DNA of 52,692 nt from contig CAZZIE010000011.1 in the NCBI GenBank assembly GCA_964654185.1, forward strand, positions 1 to 52,692. The letters are read 5' to 3'. The DNA comes from CAYFQV01 sp964654185 (lineage in GTDB: Bacteria > Spirochaetota > Spirochaetia > DSM-27196 > PWMO01). The stretch's first letter is position 1, and each line of letters begins with the position of its first letter. A program made the translations under genes and the position numbers. Shown one piece after another: positions 15,696-24,522 of the stretch. The notes under the pieces were generated by a model. It saw only the letters and a list, made by a program, of their open reading frames with translations, made no database searches and was not told where the DNA came from.

Positions 15696-16906
15696 GAAAA
15701 GCTTCCTTGCAGACCGCCCCTGCGCAGAACCACCCAGATGACGATGGGAGCTCCCAGCAGCGCCGTGACCGCGTTGAGCGGCAGGGTCGTGCGGACACCC
15801 GGGAGGGCGGCGATCAGATCCGCGGCGACGGCAATGAGGGCGCCGAGAAGGGCCGTCGTCGGGAGGAGGGTGCGGTGATCCGCCTCCCGGAGGACCGCCC
15901 GGGCGAGGTGCGGCACCGCCACACCGATGAAGGCGATCGGCCCGCAGAAGGCGGTGACGATCCCCGCCAGGAGCGCCGTCACCGCGATTATCGCCGTGCG
16001 AGCCAGGCGCACCCGCACGCCCATGCTGGCTGCGTAGCCCTCGCCCAGGAGGAGGGCGTTCAGCGGCTTCAGCAGGACGATGCCGACGGCCAGACCGGCC
16101 AGGACGGCGCCGCCGAGGATCGGCAGCTGCCGCAGGGTCACGCCGGCAAAGCTGCCGAAGGTCCAGTTGATGTAGCTCTGAATCTCCTCGGGAATGCTGA
16201 AGTGCATGAGCACGCTCACCGCGGCGTTCACGGCGTAACTGAAGAGGACGCCCAGGACCAGGAGGGTCAGGGCGCTGCCGACGCGGTTGCTCACCAGGAG
16301 CACCACCGTCAGGACGCCGGCGGAGCCGATGATTGCGGCCGCCGCCACGACGGCGTCTCCGCCGATTCCCACTGCGGAAAGGAGGCCGCTCCCGGCGACC
16401 AGCCGCGCTCCAATGGTGCTTCCGGCAAGCACCACCAGCGCGACGCCCAGACTGGCCCCGGCGTTGATGCCCAGGACGAAGGGTCCCGCCAGAGGGTTGC
16501 GGAAGAGCGTCTGCATGAGGAGGCCCCCCGTTGCCAGGGCGGCGCCGGCGAAGAGCGCCGTCAGCGCACGGGGGAGGCGGAACTGCAGGACAATGCGCTG
16601 CCACATCTCCTCGCCGGGAGTGCCGCCGGTGAGAATGCGCAGCGTATCCGCCAGGGGGATCCGCACCGACCCCAGGGCAATGTGTGCCAGCACGGCGGCC
16701 ACCACGAGTGCGGCGGCCGCGCCGATCACCGCGCCGTGGCGCGGCGGGCCTGCGGGGGGCGGTGAGGTGTGGGCGGCAGGAGGGCCGCGGTTCCCACGTC
16801 GACGAGGCGGACCGGCCTCCTGCCGTGCGTCGTCCGGCGCGGTGCGGTCCAGCCTGTGCCCGCTCGGTGTGCGCGCTGTATACTCCGGGCTCCGATCGTG
16901 TTTCAT
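15692..16906 (-). CDS. btuC: Cobalamin ABC transporter permease
   Basis: 404 aa. This is a FecCD/BtuC-type permease with about 10 TM helices. Family motifs include RLPRALTALFAGAALATGGLLMQ split across TM2, RNPLAGPFVLGI, and FCGPIAFIGVAVPHLARAV near the C-terminus. It forms the channel for B12 delivered by BtuF. The first ~55 residues are a Pro/Arg-rich extension unlike other BtuC proteins, so the true start could lie further in, although no better ribosome site was seen. It starts 13 bp after btuF and is translationally coupled to btuD. Confidence 0.92.
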   Translation of the reverse strand: MKHDRSPEYTARTPSGHRLDRTAPDDARQEAGPPRRRGNRGPPAAHTSPPPAGPPRHGAVIGAAAALVVAAVLAHIALGSVRIPLADTLRILTGGTPGEEMWQRIVLQFRLPRALTALFAGAALATGGLLMQTLFRNPLAGPFVLGINAGASLGVALVVLAGSTIGARLVAGSGLLSAVGIGGDAVVAAAAIIGSAGVLTVVLLVSNRVGSALTLLVLGVLFSYAVNAAVSVLMHFSIPEEIQSYINWTFGSFAGVTLRQLPILGGAVLAGLAVGIVLLKPLNALLLGEGYAASMGVRVRLARTAIIAVTALLAGIVTAFCGPIAFIGVAVPHLARAVLREADHRTLLPTTALLGALIAVAADLIAALPGVRTTLPLNAVTALLGAPIVIWVVLRRGGLQGSFS

Positions 16907-16919
16907 GACCGCAGTCGTC

Positions 16920-18218
16920 CTACTCGAGTTTCCGGTAGTAGAAGAGCTCGCGCTCCGGCAGCAGTTCCGGATGGAAGATGTGCATCAGATCCGCCAGGAT
17001 GCGCTCCGGGTGGAGGGCGCCGCTTTCGAAGTAGTCGTTGCCGCCGCCCGGGCCCATGCGGCGGTTGTTGTTGTAGACCTGACCGTTCTCGAAGGCCTCG
17101 AAGGCGGTGAAGCGCTCGTCCTCCGCCGCACCCTGGTCCAGGCTCGTCCAGACACCCGGGTTGATCCAGATGTCGGCGTTCCCCGCCTCGGCGTAGACGC
17201 TCTCCACGTCCAGGAAGAGTGAGCCCGTAGACTCGTCCCCGGCCCAGACGTACCGGCCGCCGGCGTCGCGGATGAACCGCGCCGCGTAGCTTTCACCGCC
17301 GGGAACGGTCCAGTCACCCTGGTAGGGCGCATTCACCAGGACCGTCGGTTTCCGGTCGATTTCCTCGGTAAGCGCGGCCAGGCGCTCATACTCCCCCTCG
17401 ATCCCTTCGAAGATCTCCAGGCCCGCCTCCAGGTCGTCGAAGAGGAGCGCCGTGAAGAGCAGCCACTCCGCGCGGCCGAGAGGCTCGTTCTCGACCCAGT
17501 CGCCGCTGACCACCACCGGGAGGTCCGCCTCCTCCAGGGCCGGTTGAACGTCCCAGTCGCCGCCGTAGCTGTTCACCATGATGAGGTCGGGATCAAGGGC
17601 AATGAGGCGCTCCACGTCGACGCCGGGGCCGGAACCCACCTCGGTGAGCTCTCCGTCGGCCGCCATGGCGTGCACCTCCCCGTTGTAGGCGTAGGCAATG
17701 GAATCAACGGCGACGAGACGGTCCAGACGCCCCAGGGCGTCCAGGTGCGGCAGAAAGGTCGTCGACATGGTCGCGATCGAATCGATGGGTACGCCCACCG
17801 CCAGATCCACGCCGTCCACCTGAGGCGCCTGTTCTCCCCGCGGATGGAGGAGGTAGCGCAGGGTGTCCCGGGCGGCGGCGTTCTGCCAGGGGCGCGTCAC
17901 TTCGATCAGCGTCAGCTCCCCCGCGCGGAACGCCTGAAAGCCCCGCGCGTGGCGGCCGACCTCCGGGATCCGGGCGCCCGCTTCCTTGAAGGCCTCGACG
18001 GAGGCCGACGCCGGCGCGCCCGTCCGCTCCGCGGGCGCCCCTGCGGCTCCCGCAGCTTCCACGGCGCCGGCCTCGGCCGCGCCCCCGCCCGCGGGTTCCT
18101 GAGACCTGCCCTTGTCCTCTTCTTGATTGCTTTCCTGAGTACCCGTTGCGCCGAGAGGCGCCGGAACGATTGCCAGCGCGAGTGCGCCGGCCATGATGAG
18201 ACGAGTGGTACGCGTCAT
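16920..18218 (-). CDS. btuF: Cobalamin-binding periplasmic protein
   Basis: 432 aa. A signal peptide (MTRTTRLIMAGALALAIVPA) is followed by a low-complexity Glu/Gly/Ala linker to about residue 75, then a class III substrate-binding fold. Typical elements are VERLIALDPDLIMVNSYGGD in the middle, a metal-ABC-type LGRAEWLLFTALLF, and a C-terminus with GGGNDYFESGALHPERILAD and HPELLPERELFYYRKL. The last is characteristic of BtuF-type proteins of Bacteroidetes and spirochaetes. GGAGGGAAGG precedes the ATG. It is the first gene of btuFCD, directly behind the cobalamin riboswitch. Confidence 0.9.
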   Translation of the reverse strand: MTRTTRLIMAGALALAIVPAPLGATGTQESNQEEDKGRSQEPAGGGAAEAGAVEAAGAAGAPAERTGAPASASVEAFKEAGARIPEVGRHARGFQAFRAGELTLIEVTRPWQNAAARDTLRYLLHPRGEQAPQVDGVDLAVGVPIDSIATMSTTFLPHLDALGRLDRLVAVDSIAYAYNGEVHAMAADGELTEVGSGPGVDVERLIALDPDLIMVNSYGGDWDVQPALEEADLPVVVSGDWVENEPLGRAEWLLFTALLFDDLEAGLEIFEGIEGEYERLAALTEEIDRKPTVLVNAPYQGDWTVPGGESYAARFIRDAGGRYVWAGDESTGSLFLDVESVYAEAGNADIWINPGVWTSLDQGAAEDERFTAFEAFENGQVYNNNRRMGPGGGNDYFESGALHPERILADLMHIFHPELLPERELFYYRKLE

Positions 18219-18248
18219 CCTTCCCTCCGAAGGTGAGTGAGGTTGCGG

Positions 18249-18491
18249 TACAGGCAGGTTTCCTGGCTTCCGGGTCGGACAATGTGATCCCGCCTTCCCG
18301 GAGGCGCGCTCACGCGCATCCCTCCAGTGGCCGGGCTCCGTAACCGCTCCAGCACCACCCGCGCGGCGGATGGCGACACGACGATTACGGCGCCCCTGGG
18401 GACATCTTCCCGGTTACAGTAGCGGGGGCTGCGACGGACTCACACCGTCTTCCCTTTTCAGCATTGCCCCGCGTCGGCAATGTCACCTGTA
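18249..18491 (-). ncRNA. Cobalamin (AdoCbl-class) riboswitch upstream of btuF
   Basis: On the minus strand the conserved parts appear in order. P1 pairs TACAGG (18491-18486) with CCTGTA (18254-18249). Then come GGTGTGAGTCCGTCGCAG and CCCCCGCTACTGTAA of the core, a GCCACTGG element, and the B12 box AGCCAGGAAACCTGCC (complement of 18253-18268). A 7-bp hairpin, CATTGCC with GGCAATG, lies near the 5' end. The riboswitch ends about 30 bases before the btuF start and no intrinsic terminator is evident in between. Control may therefore be at translation initiation; this is inferred. Confidence 0.95.
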
Positions 18492-18503
18492 ACGTATGAG
18501 CGT

Positions 18504-18533
18504 AGTCTAAACCGGAGGTCCCGGCAGTCGCAA
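18504..18533 (-). promoter_or_regulatory. Promoter of the btuFCD riboswitch transcript
   Basis: On the minus strand, TTGCGA (18533-18528) and TAGACT (18509-18504) are separated by 18 bp. Transcription would start near 18497, a few bases before the first P1 base of the riboswitch at 18491. The agreement in position supports the call. A small GAGCC-GCA-GGCTC hairpin further upstream may end the preceding minus-strand gene. Confidence 0.6.
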
Positions 18534-18615
18534 GCCGACACGACTTCGACCATAAGAGCAGGAGAGTATTGAGCCTGCGGCTCGATGCCGACGGGCGTCC
18601 CGCCGCGTCCACCCC

Positions 18616-20166
18616 TCAGGTCTGGACGGCGAGCTCTCGCTGAAGGCGGGCGTCGAAGTCCTCCGCGTCCTTCTCGTTCATGGCGGCGGTCTCGTCGTCG
18701 GTGGAGAAGATGCTTCGTCCGAACCGTCCCGCCTCGGCGTCGCCGACGGCACGGCGGGACCGTGAGAGGGCAAGCTCCGCCGCGAGCTCCGGGAAGCGGA
18801 AGCTGACCCGGCCCTCCTCGTCGGTCTCGCTTTCGGCGCTGAGCTCCGTCATGAGGCGCGCCTGCAGGTCCGCCGGCACCTCCCCGACGGCCAGAGCGGC
18901 TCCCTCCTCGGCGGCGTCGTAGACCCGTGAGAGGAGCTCTCGCCACTCCATCTCCCTCTTTGCCTGCTTGCGCTTCTTGCCGTGACGGATGCGTCGAATC
19001 AGCGGCACCGAGAAGAGCAGGGCGCTGAAGGTGAGGGGGATCCATCCGAGGGCCGCAAGGGCCGCTGCGGTGGTCGTCGGTACGCCCACCAGGACTACGG
19101 CGCCCATGGTCATGTTGAAGCCGTTGAGCACCGAGATCCAGACGTTTGTCGAGCGCTTGTTTCCGGTCACCGGGGGCAGGCGATACTCCCGCTTCCAGAT
19201 GGGCGCAAGCGGCGGCCTTCTTGCCGGGGCGGCGCCGAAGCCGCGACCCGAACCGGCGGAGCCGCGACTCGAACCGGGCGAGCCGCCGCCCGAACTGGTC
19301 GAGCCGCCGCCCGAACTGGTCGAGTTGTCGCTCAACCCGTTGCCCGCCGCGGAGACGTTCAACTCGTCGAAACGGAAGAGCAGGGTGCCGTTGTCGGTCA
19401 TGTCGACCTGTCCGCGGAACCGGAGGGCACAGGCGGTGAGGAGGTCCCGCGCCTGGGAGAGACTGTGGCCGGTGTATCGCGCCCAGTCGGCACTGGTGAG
19501 GACGCCGTCGTGCTCCCGTACCAGCCGGGCAAAGAACTGCTGCGCCTCCAGGGGATCCGGTCTCGCCTCGGCGGGGCCGAAGACGTAGTCGAAGACCTTC
19601 TGATAGAAGGGCTTGTCCGGCTTCTTGCTCCGGCGCTTCTTGATCCGGCGACCGAACATGCCGCCGCCGCTGTTGTCGAAGAGGCTGACCCAGAACATGA
19701 ACTCCAGGACGCGCATCATGAAGTAGAGGGGGAGAATGCCCAGCTCGCCGAGCCCCTCGCCGCCCCCTTCGTCGCCGGAGGCCATGGTGAGGCCGATCAT
19801 GCCCAGCCCCGCAGCCAGGAGCAGCAGGACGAAGGCCGCGGTGTAGCCGACGATCATGAGAACGATCCACACCTTGAAGGCGATCGCCGCCGCTTCCTTG
19901 AGGGCCTTCCGGATCTTGTACCAGGTTCGCCGCGGTGCGTCGCCATACGGGGTGAACTTCGGATCGAAGCGATACCGGAGGTTTCCGGCATCATCGACAT
20001 CAAGATGACTCCGGTAGATGCCCAGGAGACGGCGCAGGCCGGCCTCGACATCGTCCGCGGGGAGGCCGGTATCGGCGACAATGTCGCCGACGGTTGCGAC
20101 ACCGCGCCGCTTCTTCAGGGCGGGAATGAGCCGCTCTTCGATCTGTATCTCTTGTGTGTTACTCAC
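18616..20166 (-). CDS. Unrecognised membrane protein with repeated winged-helix-like segments
   Basis: 516 aa, GTG start at 20166 with AGGA upstream. I do not recognise a named family. Residues 8-66 look like a winged helix (TVGDIVADTGLPADDVEAGL, ending in LRYRF). A TM region follows (95-125 and about 140-163). A second similar segment covers about 213-267 (VLTSADWARYTGHSLSQA, ending in LLFRF) and a degenerate third about 424-458 (ending in VSFRF). A Ser/Gly linker (273-310) and two more TM segments (about 345-360, 370-390) lie between the last two. Similar proteins, with a VFDYVFG-type motif as at residues 191-197, occur in cyanobacteria and spirochaetes as far as I recall. The function is unknown. 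It lies between the btu promoter and a hybrid kinase gene on the same strand. Confidence 0.75.
   Translation of the reverse strand: MSNTQEIQIEERLIPALKKRRGVATVGDIVADTGLPADDVEAGLRRLLGIYRSHLDVDDAGNLRYRFDPKFTPYGDAPRRTWYKIRKALKEAAAIAFKVWIVLMIVGYTAAFVLLLLAAGLGMIGLTMASGDEGGGEGLGELGILPLYFMMRVLEFMFWVSLFDNSGGGMFGRRIKKRRSKKPDKPFYQKVFDYVFGPAEARPDPLEAQQFFARLVREHDGVLTSADWARYTGHSLSQARDLLTACALRFRGQVDMTDNGTLLFRFDELNVSAAGNGLSDNSTSSGGGSTSSGGGSPGSSRGSAGSGRGFGAAPARRPPLAPIWKREYRLPPVTGNKRSTNVWISVLNGFNMTMGAVVLVGVPTTTAAALAALGWIPLTFSALLFSVPLIRRIRHGKKRKQAKREMEWRELLSRVYDAAEEGAALAVGEVPADLQARLMTELSAESETDEEGRVSFRFPELAAELALSRSRRAVGDAEAGRFGRSIFSTDDETAAMNEKDAEDFDARLQRELAVQT
19280..19321 (-). repeat. 21-bp tandem repeat encoding a Ser/Gly linker
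   Basis: Two perfect 21-bp copies (19280-19300 and 19301-19321) lie inside the 516-aa protein and encode TSSGGGS twice. Neighbouring sequence is a degenerate version of the same repeat. The linker length could vary between strains by slippage. Confidence 0.8.
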
Positions 20167-20337
20167 GGCGTTCCTAAGGTAAGGATATGAGCGCCGATCT
20201 GCAACGGTGGATTCAATGCTGCCCGTGACGACTGATGGGGCACGGCTCTGAGCGGCCGGGCCGGTTTGCCTGGTTTGCCTGGACCGGTACCTGTCTGAAT
20301 ATCCTCGCGCCTTCGGCCCGGAGTGTCACCGCATTGC

Positions 20338-22920
20338 CTACAAATCCGACGTCCATCTCGCCGTTACCCGCTGAAAGGTCTCCAGGGTGACGGGCTTACT
20401 GACGTAGTCGTCCATACCCGCCTCGATGCAGCGCTCCCGTTCACCGTCGACGACGCCGGCGGTCAGCGCGACTATCGGGACGCGTCCATGCCCTGCTTCA
20501 TCTTCGCGAATCTGCCGTGCCGCCTCGTATCCGTCCAGGTGCGGCATCTGCACGTCCAGAAGAATCAGGTCGAAGGGTTCTTTGGAGAAAGCCCGCACTG
20601 CTTCGGCTCCGTCGGCGGCGACCACGACATGCGAGCCCGGGTACGCGCGCTCGATCAGGTTGCGCGTTACGAGCAGATTGATTCGCTCATCCTCCGCGAG
20701 GAGGACCCGAAGCGGCCGCGTCCGGGTGTGCTGCGGCTGACCGCGGCCCCGCACGGTTTCTGCGTCGACCGGAACGTCGGCACGGGTCGTCGGACCCTCC
20801 CCGGTCGCCTCGTCTGCCACCGGTGGGGAGGCCGTTCCAAGACGGATTGTGAATCCGAAGGTGCTCCCCTGCCCGGGATAGCTCTCGAGGTCCAGTGAGG
20901 TGCCGAGCATCGCCAGGATGCGGCTCGAGATGGCCAGGCCGAGACCGGTTCCCCCGAACTTCCGCGTTGTCGAGGGGTCCGCCTGGGTGAAGGACTCGAA
21001 GATGAGCCTCTGGTGGCGTGGCTCAATGCCGATTCCGGTATCGCGCACGGCCAGGTAGAGGGTCGCGTAATCATCGTCCTCCTCAATGACCTTCGCGATC
21101 AGCTGCACGAATCCGTAGTCGGTGAACTTCACGGCGTTGCCGAGCAGGTTGATGAGGACCTGGGTGAGTCGGAAGGAGTCGGTCTGCAGGAACCGGGGCA
21201 CGTCGGGCGACACCGATCGGATGAGTTCGAGACCCTTGTTCTCCGCGGAGAATCGGACCGTCTCCAGGGCGCGCCGGAGGAGCTCGTGGAGATCGATTGT
21301 GCTGATATCGAGCTGGAGCTTGCCCGCCTCGATCTTGGAGAAGTCCAGAATATCGTTGATGAGAGTCATGAGTGTTTCCGCGGATGCGTGGACACTCTCC
21401 ACGTAGCTGCCGTACGGCTCCGGCAGCTCGCTGTCCCGGAGGAGGTCGGCGAAGCCGACAATGCCGTTCAAGGGCGTTCTGAGCTCGTGGGACATGTTCG
21501 CCAGGAAGTTGCTTTTTGCCCGGCTTGCGGCAAGGGCCGCTTCCTCCCGCTCGATTCGATCCGTCACGTCCCGGGCGGCGGCGTAGATCAGCTCGCCGTG
21601 GGGGTGAGAGCGCCACTCAATGTAGCGGTAGGATCCGTCGGAGGCGCGATAACGATTGACGAAGTCGATGATCTCGGTGCCCCCGGCGAGTTGTCCCATG
21701 GCCTCCCTGGTTGCCGCAGTGTCGTCGGGATGGACGAACTCCAGGAAGCTCCGTCCCTCGAGTGCCGACACCGAATGCCCCAGAGTGTCCTCCCAGGCGC
21801 GGTTCAGCCGGAGGAAGGTGCCTTTCGTGTCTGTAATGACCAGGAGATCCAGCGCGACAGTGAAGAATCTCTCCAGCTCATTGCTCTTCTCCCGGAGCGC
21901 TTCGAGAGTTCGCCGCTCTTCGGTAATGTCCTCGGCCGTGCAGACCACTCCGGCTACCGCACCCGCCTCATCAAGGTGAGGCGTCTTGGTAATGGTCAGG
22001 AGATGGGGCTCGCCGGTCGAATCGGCCACCCACTCCTCATTGTGAAAAGTTGATCCGGTCCGAAAGACCTGGAGGTTTCCCTGCCGACATATTTCACTCT
22101 CTGTCGGCGAGAAGAGCTCGTCGAGCGGTCTGAAGGACGCTTCCTCAATACTCATGCCCAGGAAGTCGGCGTGGGCCTGGTTCACGACGCCGTAGGTTTC
22201 CTCATCCTGCAGAAACCACACCTGGGTGGTGCTTGTGTTCAGGAGGAGGCGGTTGTAATCGATCTCCCGCTTCAGGTCCCGGGCCGTCCGCGTGGCTCGT
22301 TCCTCCAGGTGTGAACGGACGAGCGCCGGTCCCGCCGCCGCCAGGAAGTCCTCGAACGGGCGCCGGTCGCTCAACTCTTCCGCTCCCTGGAGCGCGATGT
22401 GGACGGTGGCAAGAAGCACACCCCGGTGGAGAAGGCCGGCCGTATACAGTCCGGTGAGATGCAGCAGCCGTTCAATCCGCCGTACGGCGGCTGCCGGGAC
22501 GAAGCCGGCCGCGAGCTCGCACAACCCGCCGTCGAAGCGGAAGAGACCTTCCTCCCTGTAACGGCGCCGAAAGGTCTCGGTGAGGGGATAGGCTCGGCTG
22601 CCCGGATGAAACCCCAAAGCGCGTTCGACTGCAGGCGCAACTGCCTTCGGTATACCCTGGACTCCTTCGACGCGGACCGTGCGCGCCTCCTCGTCGACGG
22701 AGTTGACGATTACGATACCCTTGGGCATCAGTCCCAGGACGGTGTGGCCGAGAATCTCCCAGCGCCGGTGATCCTCTCCGGCGCGGCTGAGCTCGGCGAG
22801 GGCGGACACGAGCCCGCTCTCCGCCGACGGCGTTGCTCCGGTATCGGGGTCCCGGTCATCGGATGGAGGTACGAGATGGTGTAGAGGTTGAGTTGACGTT
22901 GCGTTGCGTCCGCGTTTCAT
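20338..22920 (-). CDS. Hybrid sensor histidine kinase (GAF-like, two PAS, HisKA, HATPase, REC)
   Basis: 860 aa, soluble, with no TM segments. The N-terminal region (about 50-215) looks GAF-like. PAS domains span about 225-345 and 350-465, each ending in an AEDITEER- or ARDVTDRIE-type PAC motif. HisKA carries H478 in FLANMSHELRTPLNG. The ATPase has NLLGNAVKFT, DTGIGI and GGTGLGLAIS (about 585-700). The receiver domain (737-856) has acidic residues E743 and D744, phospho-acceptor D789 (LILLDVQMPH) and K842 (SKP). There is no HPt domain, so phosphate would pass to a separate HPt protein. It is divergent from pdp, with an AT-rich operator-like region between them. The signal is unknown. Confidence 0.95.
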   Translation of the reverse strand: MKRGRNATSTQPLHHLVPPSDDRDPDTGATPSAESGLVSALAELSRAGEDHRRWEILGHTVLGLMPKGIVIVNSVDEEARTVRVEGVQGIPKAVAPAVERALGFHPGSRAYPLTETFRRRYREEGLFRFDGGLCELAAGFVPAAAVRRIERLLHLTGLYTAGLLHRGVLLATVHIALQGAEELSDRRPFEDFLAAAGPALVRSHLEERATRTARDLKREIDYNRLLLNTSTTQVWFLQDEETYGVVNQAHADFLGMSIEEASFRPLDELFSPTESEICRQGNLQVFRTGSTFHNEEWVADSTGEPHLLTITKTPHLDEAGAVAGVVCTAEDITEERRTLEALREKSNELERFFTVALDLLVITDTKGTFLRLNRAWEDTLGHSVSALEGRSFLEFVHPDDTAATREAMGQLAGGTEIIDFVNRYRASDGSYRYIEWRSHPHGELIYAAARDVTDRIEREEAALAASRAKSNFLANMSHELRTPLNGIVGFADLLRDSELPEPYGSYVESVHASAETLMTLINDILDFSKIEAGKLQLDISTIDLHELLRRALETVRFSAENKGLELIRSVSPDVPRFLQTDSFRLTQVLINLLGNAVKFTDYGFVQLIAKVIEEDDDYATLYLAVRDTGIGIEPRHQRLIFESFTQADPSTTRKFGGTGLGLAISSRILAMLGTSLDLESYPGQGSTFGFTIRLGTASPPVADEATGEGPTTRADVPVDAETVRGRGQPQHTRTRPLRVLLAEDERINLLVTRNLIERAYPGSHVVVAADGAEAVRAFSKEPFDLILLDVQMPHLDGYEAARQIREDEAGHGRVPIVALTAGVVDGERERCIEAGMDDYVSKPVTLETFQRVTARWTSDL

Positions 22921-22982
22921 CTGAGGAGAACCTTCTTGCGCCGCCCAACGCCGCCTCCCGTTGGGCTTGCTATGGGCTTAAT

Positions 22983-22995
22983 GTATTAATAATAC
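22983..22995. promoter_or_regulatory. Inverted repeat in the divergent kinase/pdp intergenic region
   Basis: GTATTA-A-TAATAC is a perfect 6-bp inverted repeat in an unusually AT-rich island (about 22975-23020) within GC-rich DNA. GATAAT at 23013-23018 is a possible plus-strand -10 element. It may be an operator shared by the divergent genes. No cognate regulator is adjacent. Confidence 0.35.
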
Positions 22996-23148
22996 GTAAT
23001 AGACTTTTACACGATAATCATGTCGTGGGCAAGGTGTCCACAGCCGGCGCGCTTGAATCGGCGCGCCGGAATGAGAACAGCCGACGACCGGGCGGCCGTG
23101 TTTTCACGGCCCCCTTCGTGGTATTCTCTGCGCCGACGGGGGTGTCAC

Positions 23149-24516
23149 ATGCGCGCACTGGACGTGATCATCAAGAAGCGAAACGGCGAAGCCCTCACCC
23201 AGGAGGAACTGCGCTTCCTCATCCGCGGCTACGTCTCGGGCGACATCCCGGAGTATCAGATCTCGGCGTGGCTCATGGCGACGTACTTCTCCGGTATGTC
23301 CCGGGAAGAGGCGGCGTGGCTTACCCGGGAGATGATTGATTCCGGTGAGACCATCGACCTCCAGGGCCTTGCGGGGCCACTCGTGGACAAGCACTCCACC
23401 GGCGGCGTCGGCGACAAGGTATCGCTGATTCTCGCTCCCATGGCCGCCGCCTGCGGACTTCAGGTTCCCATGATGAGCGGGCGCGCCCTCGGCCACACCG
23501 GGGGAACCCTGGATAAGCTGGAGTCCATTCCCGGCTACTCGACGGCGCTCACGCAGGATCGCTTTCGCGAGATCATTGAGAGCGTGGGCTACGCCATGAC
23601 CGGTCAGAGTGAGCGGATTGTTCCGGCGGATCGAAAGCTGTATGCGCTCCGCGATGTGACCGGTACCGTCGAATCCATTCCCCTCATCACGACGAGCATC
23701 CTTTCGAAGAAGTTCGCCGAAGGTGCCCACTCCCTCGTCTTCGATGTGAAGACCGGTCGGGGCGCATTCATGAAAACCGCTGAAGCAGCACGTGAGTTGG
23801 CCTCGTATCTGGTAGAGACGGGGCGAAGTCTGGAACGGCAGGTCATTGCCGTCATGACGAACATGGACAACCCCCTCGGCTACATGGTGGGCAACTTCCT
23901 CGAAGTCGAGGAGAGCGCCCGCTGTCTCCGGGGGGAGACGCCACAGGGGCGCCTGGAGGAGGATCCGCGCTCGGCGGACCTCATGGCCGTCACCATGCGC
24001 CTGACCGCGTGGATGCTGGTTGCCGGCGGCAAGGCGAAGGACGTTCGCGATGGGGAGGAGAAGTGCCGGGAAGTCATCGACAACGGCGAGGCGTGGAAAC
24101 GATTTCTCGCCAACGTCCGTGAGCAGGGCGGGAATGTGGACGACTTTCTCTCGAAGATCGGCTCATGGCGGGCGGAGCACACCGCCTGGATCACCGCCCC
24201 GGAGAGCGGTGTCCTGACCGAGATCGACGCCTACCGCCTGGGCATGACCGCAGTCTATCTCGGGGTCGGCCGAAGCAAGGCGGACGACGAGGTATTGCCT
24301 CACGTCGGCGTGGAGCTGGCAAAGAAGCCGGGAGACGCCGTCGAAAAGGGAGAGACGCTGTGCACCCTCTACGGCGCGACGGCCGACGCAGTGAAGGAGT
24401 ACTCCAACTACGGGGTGCCGGCCTTCACCATCGACCCGAAGGCTAAAGCCGCGGGGAAACGTAATCGGGCGCAGATGGCCGGAGAGATGATCCTCGAGGA
24501 GATCGTGCAGCAGTAA
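23149..24516 (+). CDS. pdp: Pyrimidine-nucleoside (thymidine) phosphorylase
   Basis: 455 aa from the ATG at 23149. The frame opens at 23020, but the added 43 residues are not family-like. It splits thymidine, uridine or deoxyuridine with phosphate for nucleoside salvage. The thymidine/pyrimidine phosphorylase signature SGRALGHTGGTLDKLES is intact. DKHSTGGVGDK (phosphate binding) and the C-terminal DEVLPHVG and KKPGDAVEKGE region are also present. It resembles Bacillus Pdp in length and motifs, so the broad-specificity name is preferred over deoA. recJ starts 6 bp after its stop, indicating cotranscription. Confidence 0.93.
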   Translation: MRALDVIIKKRNGEALTQEELRFLIRGYVSGDIPEYQISAWLMATYFSGMSREEAAWLTREMIDSGETIDLQGLAGPLVDKHSTGGVGDKVSLILAPMAAACGLQVPMMSGRALGHTGGTLDKLESIPGYSTALTQDRFREIIESVGYAMTGQSERIVPADRKLYALRDVTGTVESIPLITTSILSKKFAEGAHSLVFDVKTGRGAFMKTAEAARELASYLVETGRSLERQVIAVMTNMDNPLGYMVGNFLEVEESARCLRGETPQGRLEEDPRSADLMAVTMRLTAWMLVAGGKAKDVRDGEEKCREVIDNGEAWKRFLANVREQGGNVDDFLSKIGSWRAEHTAWITAPESGVLTEIDAYRLGMTAVYLGVGRSKADDEVLPHVGVELAKKPGDAVEKGETLCTLYGATADAVKEYSNYGVPAFTIDPKAKAAGKRNRAQMAGEMILEEIVQQ

Positions 24517-24522
24517 CGCACA

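Noticed and set aside
14601..16604. A 667-codon open frame covering btuD and most of btuC
   Set aside because: Upstream of 15695 the frame is low-complexity Arg/Pro/Gly and antiparallel to no family. The real permease is read in another frame, and the ATGA overlap fixes the btuD start.
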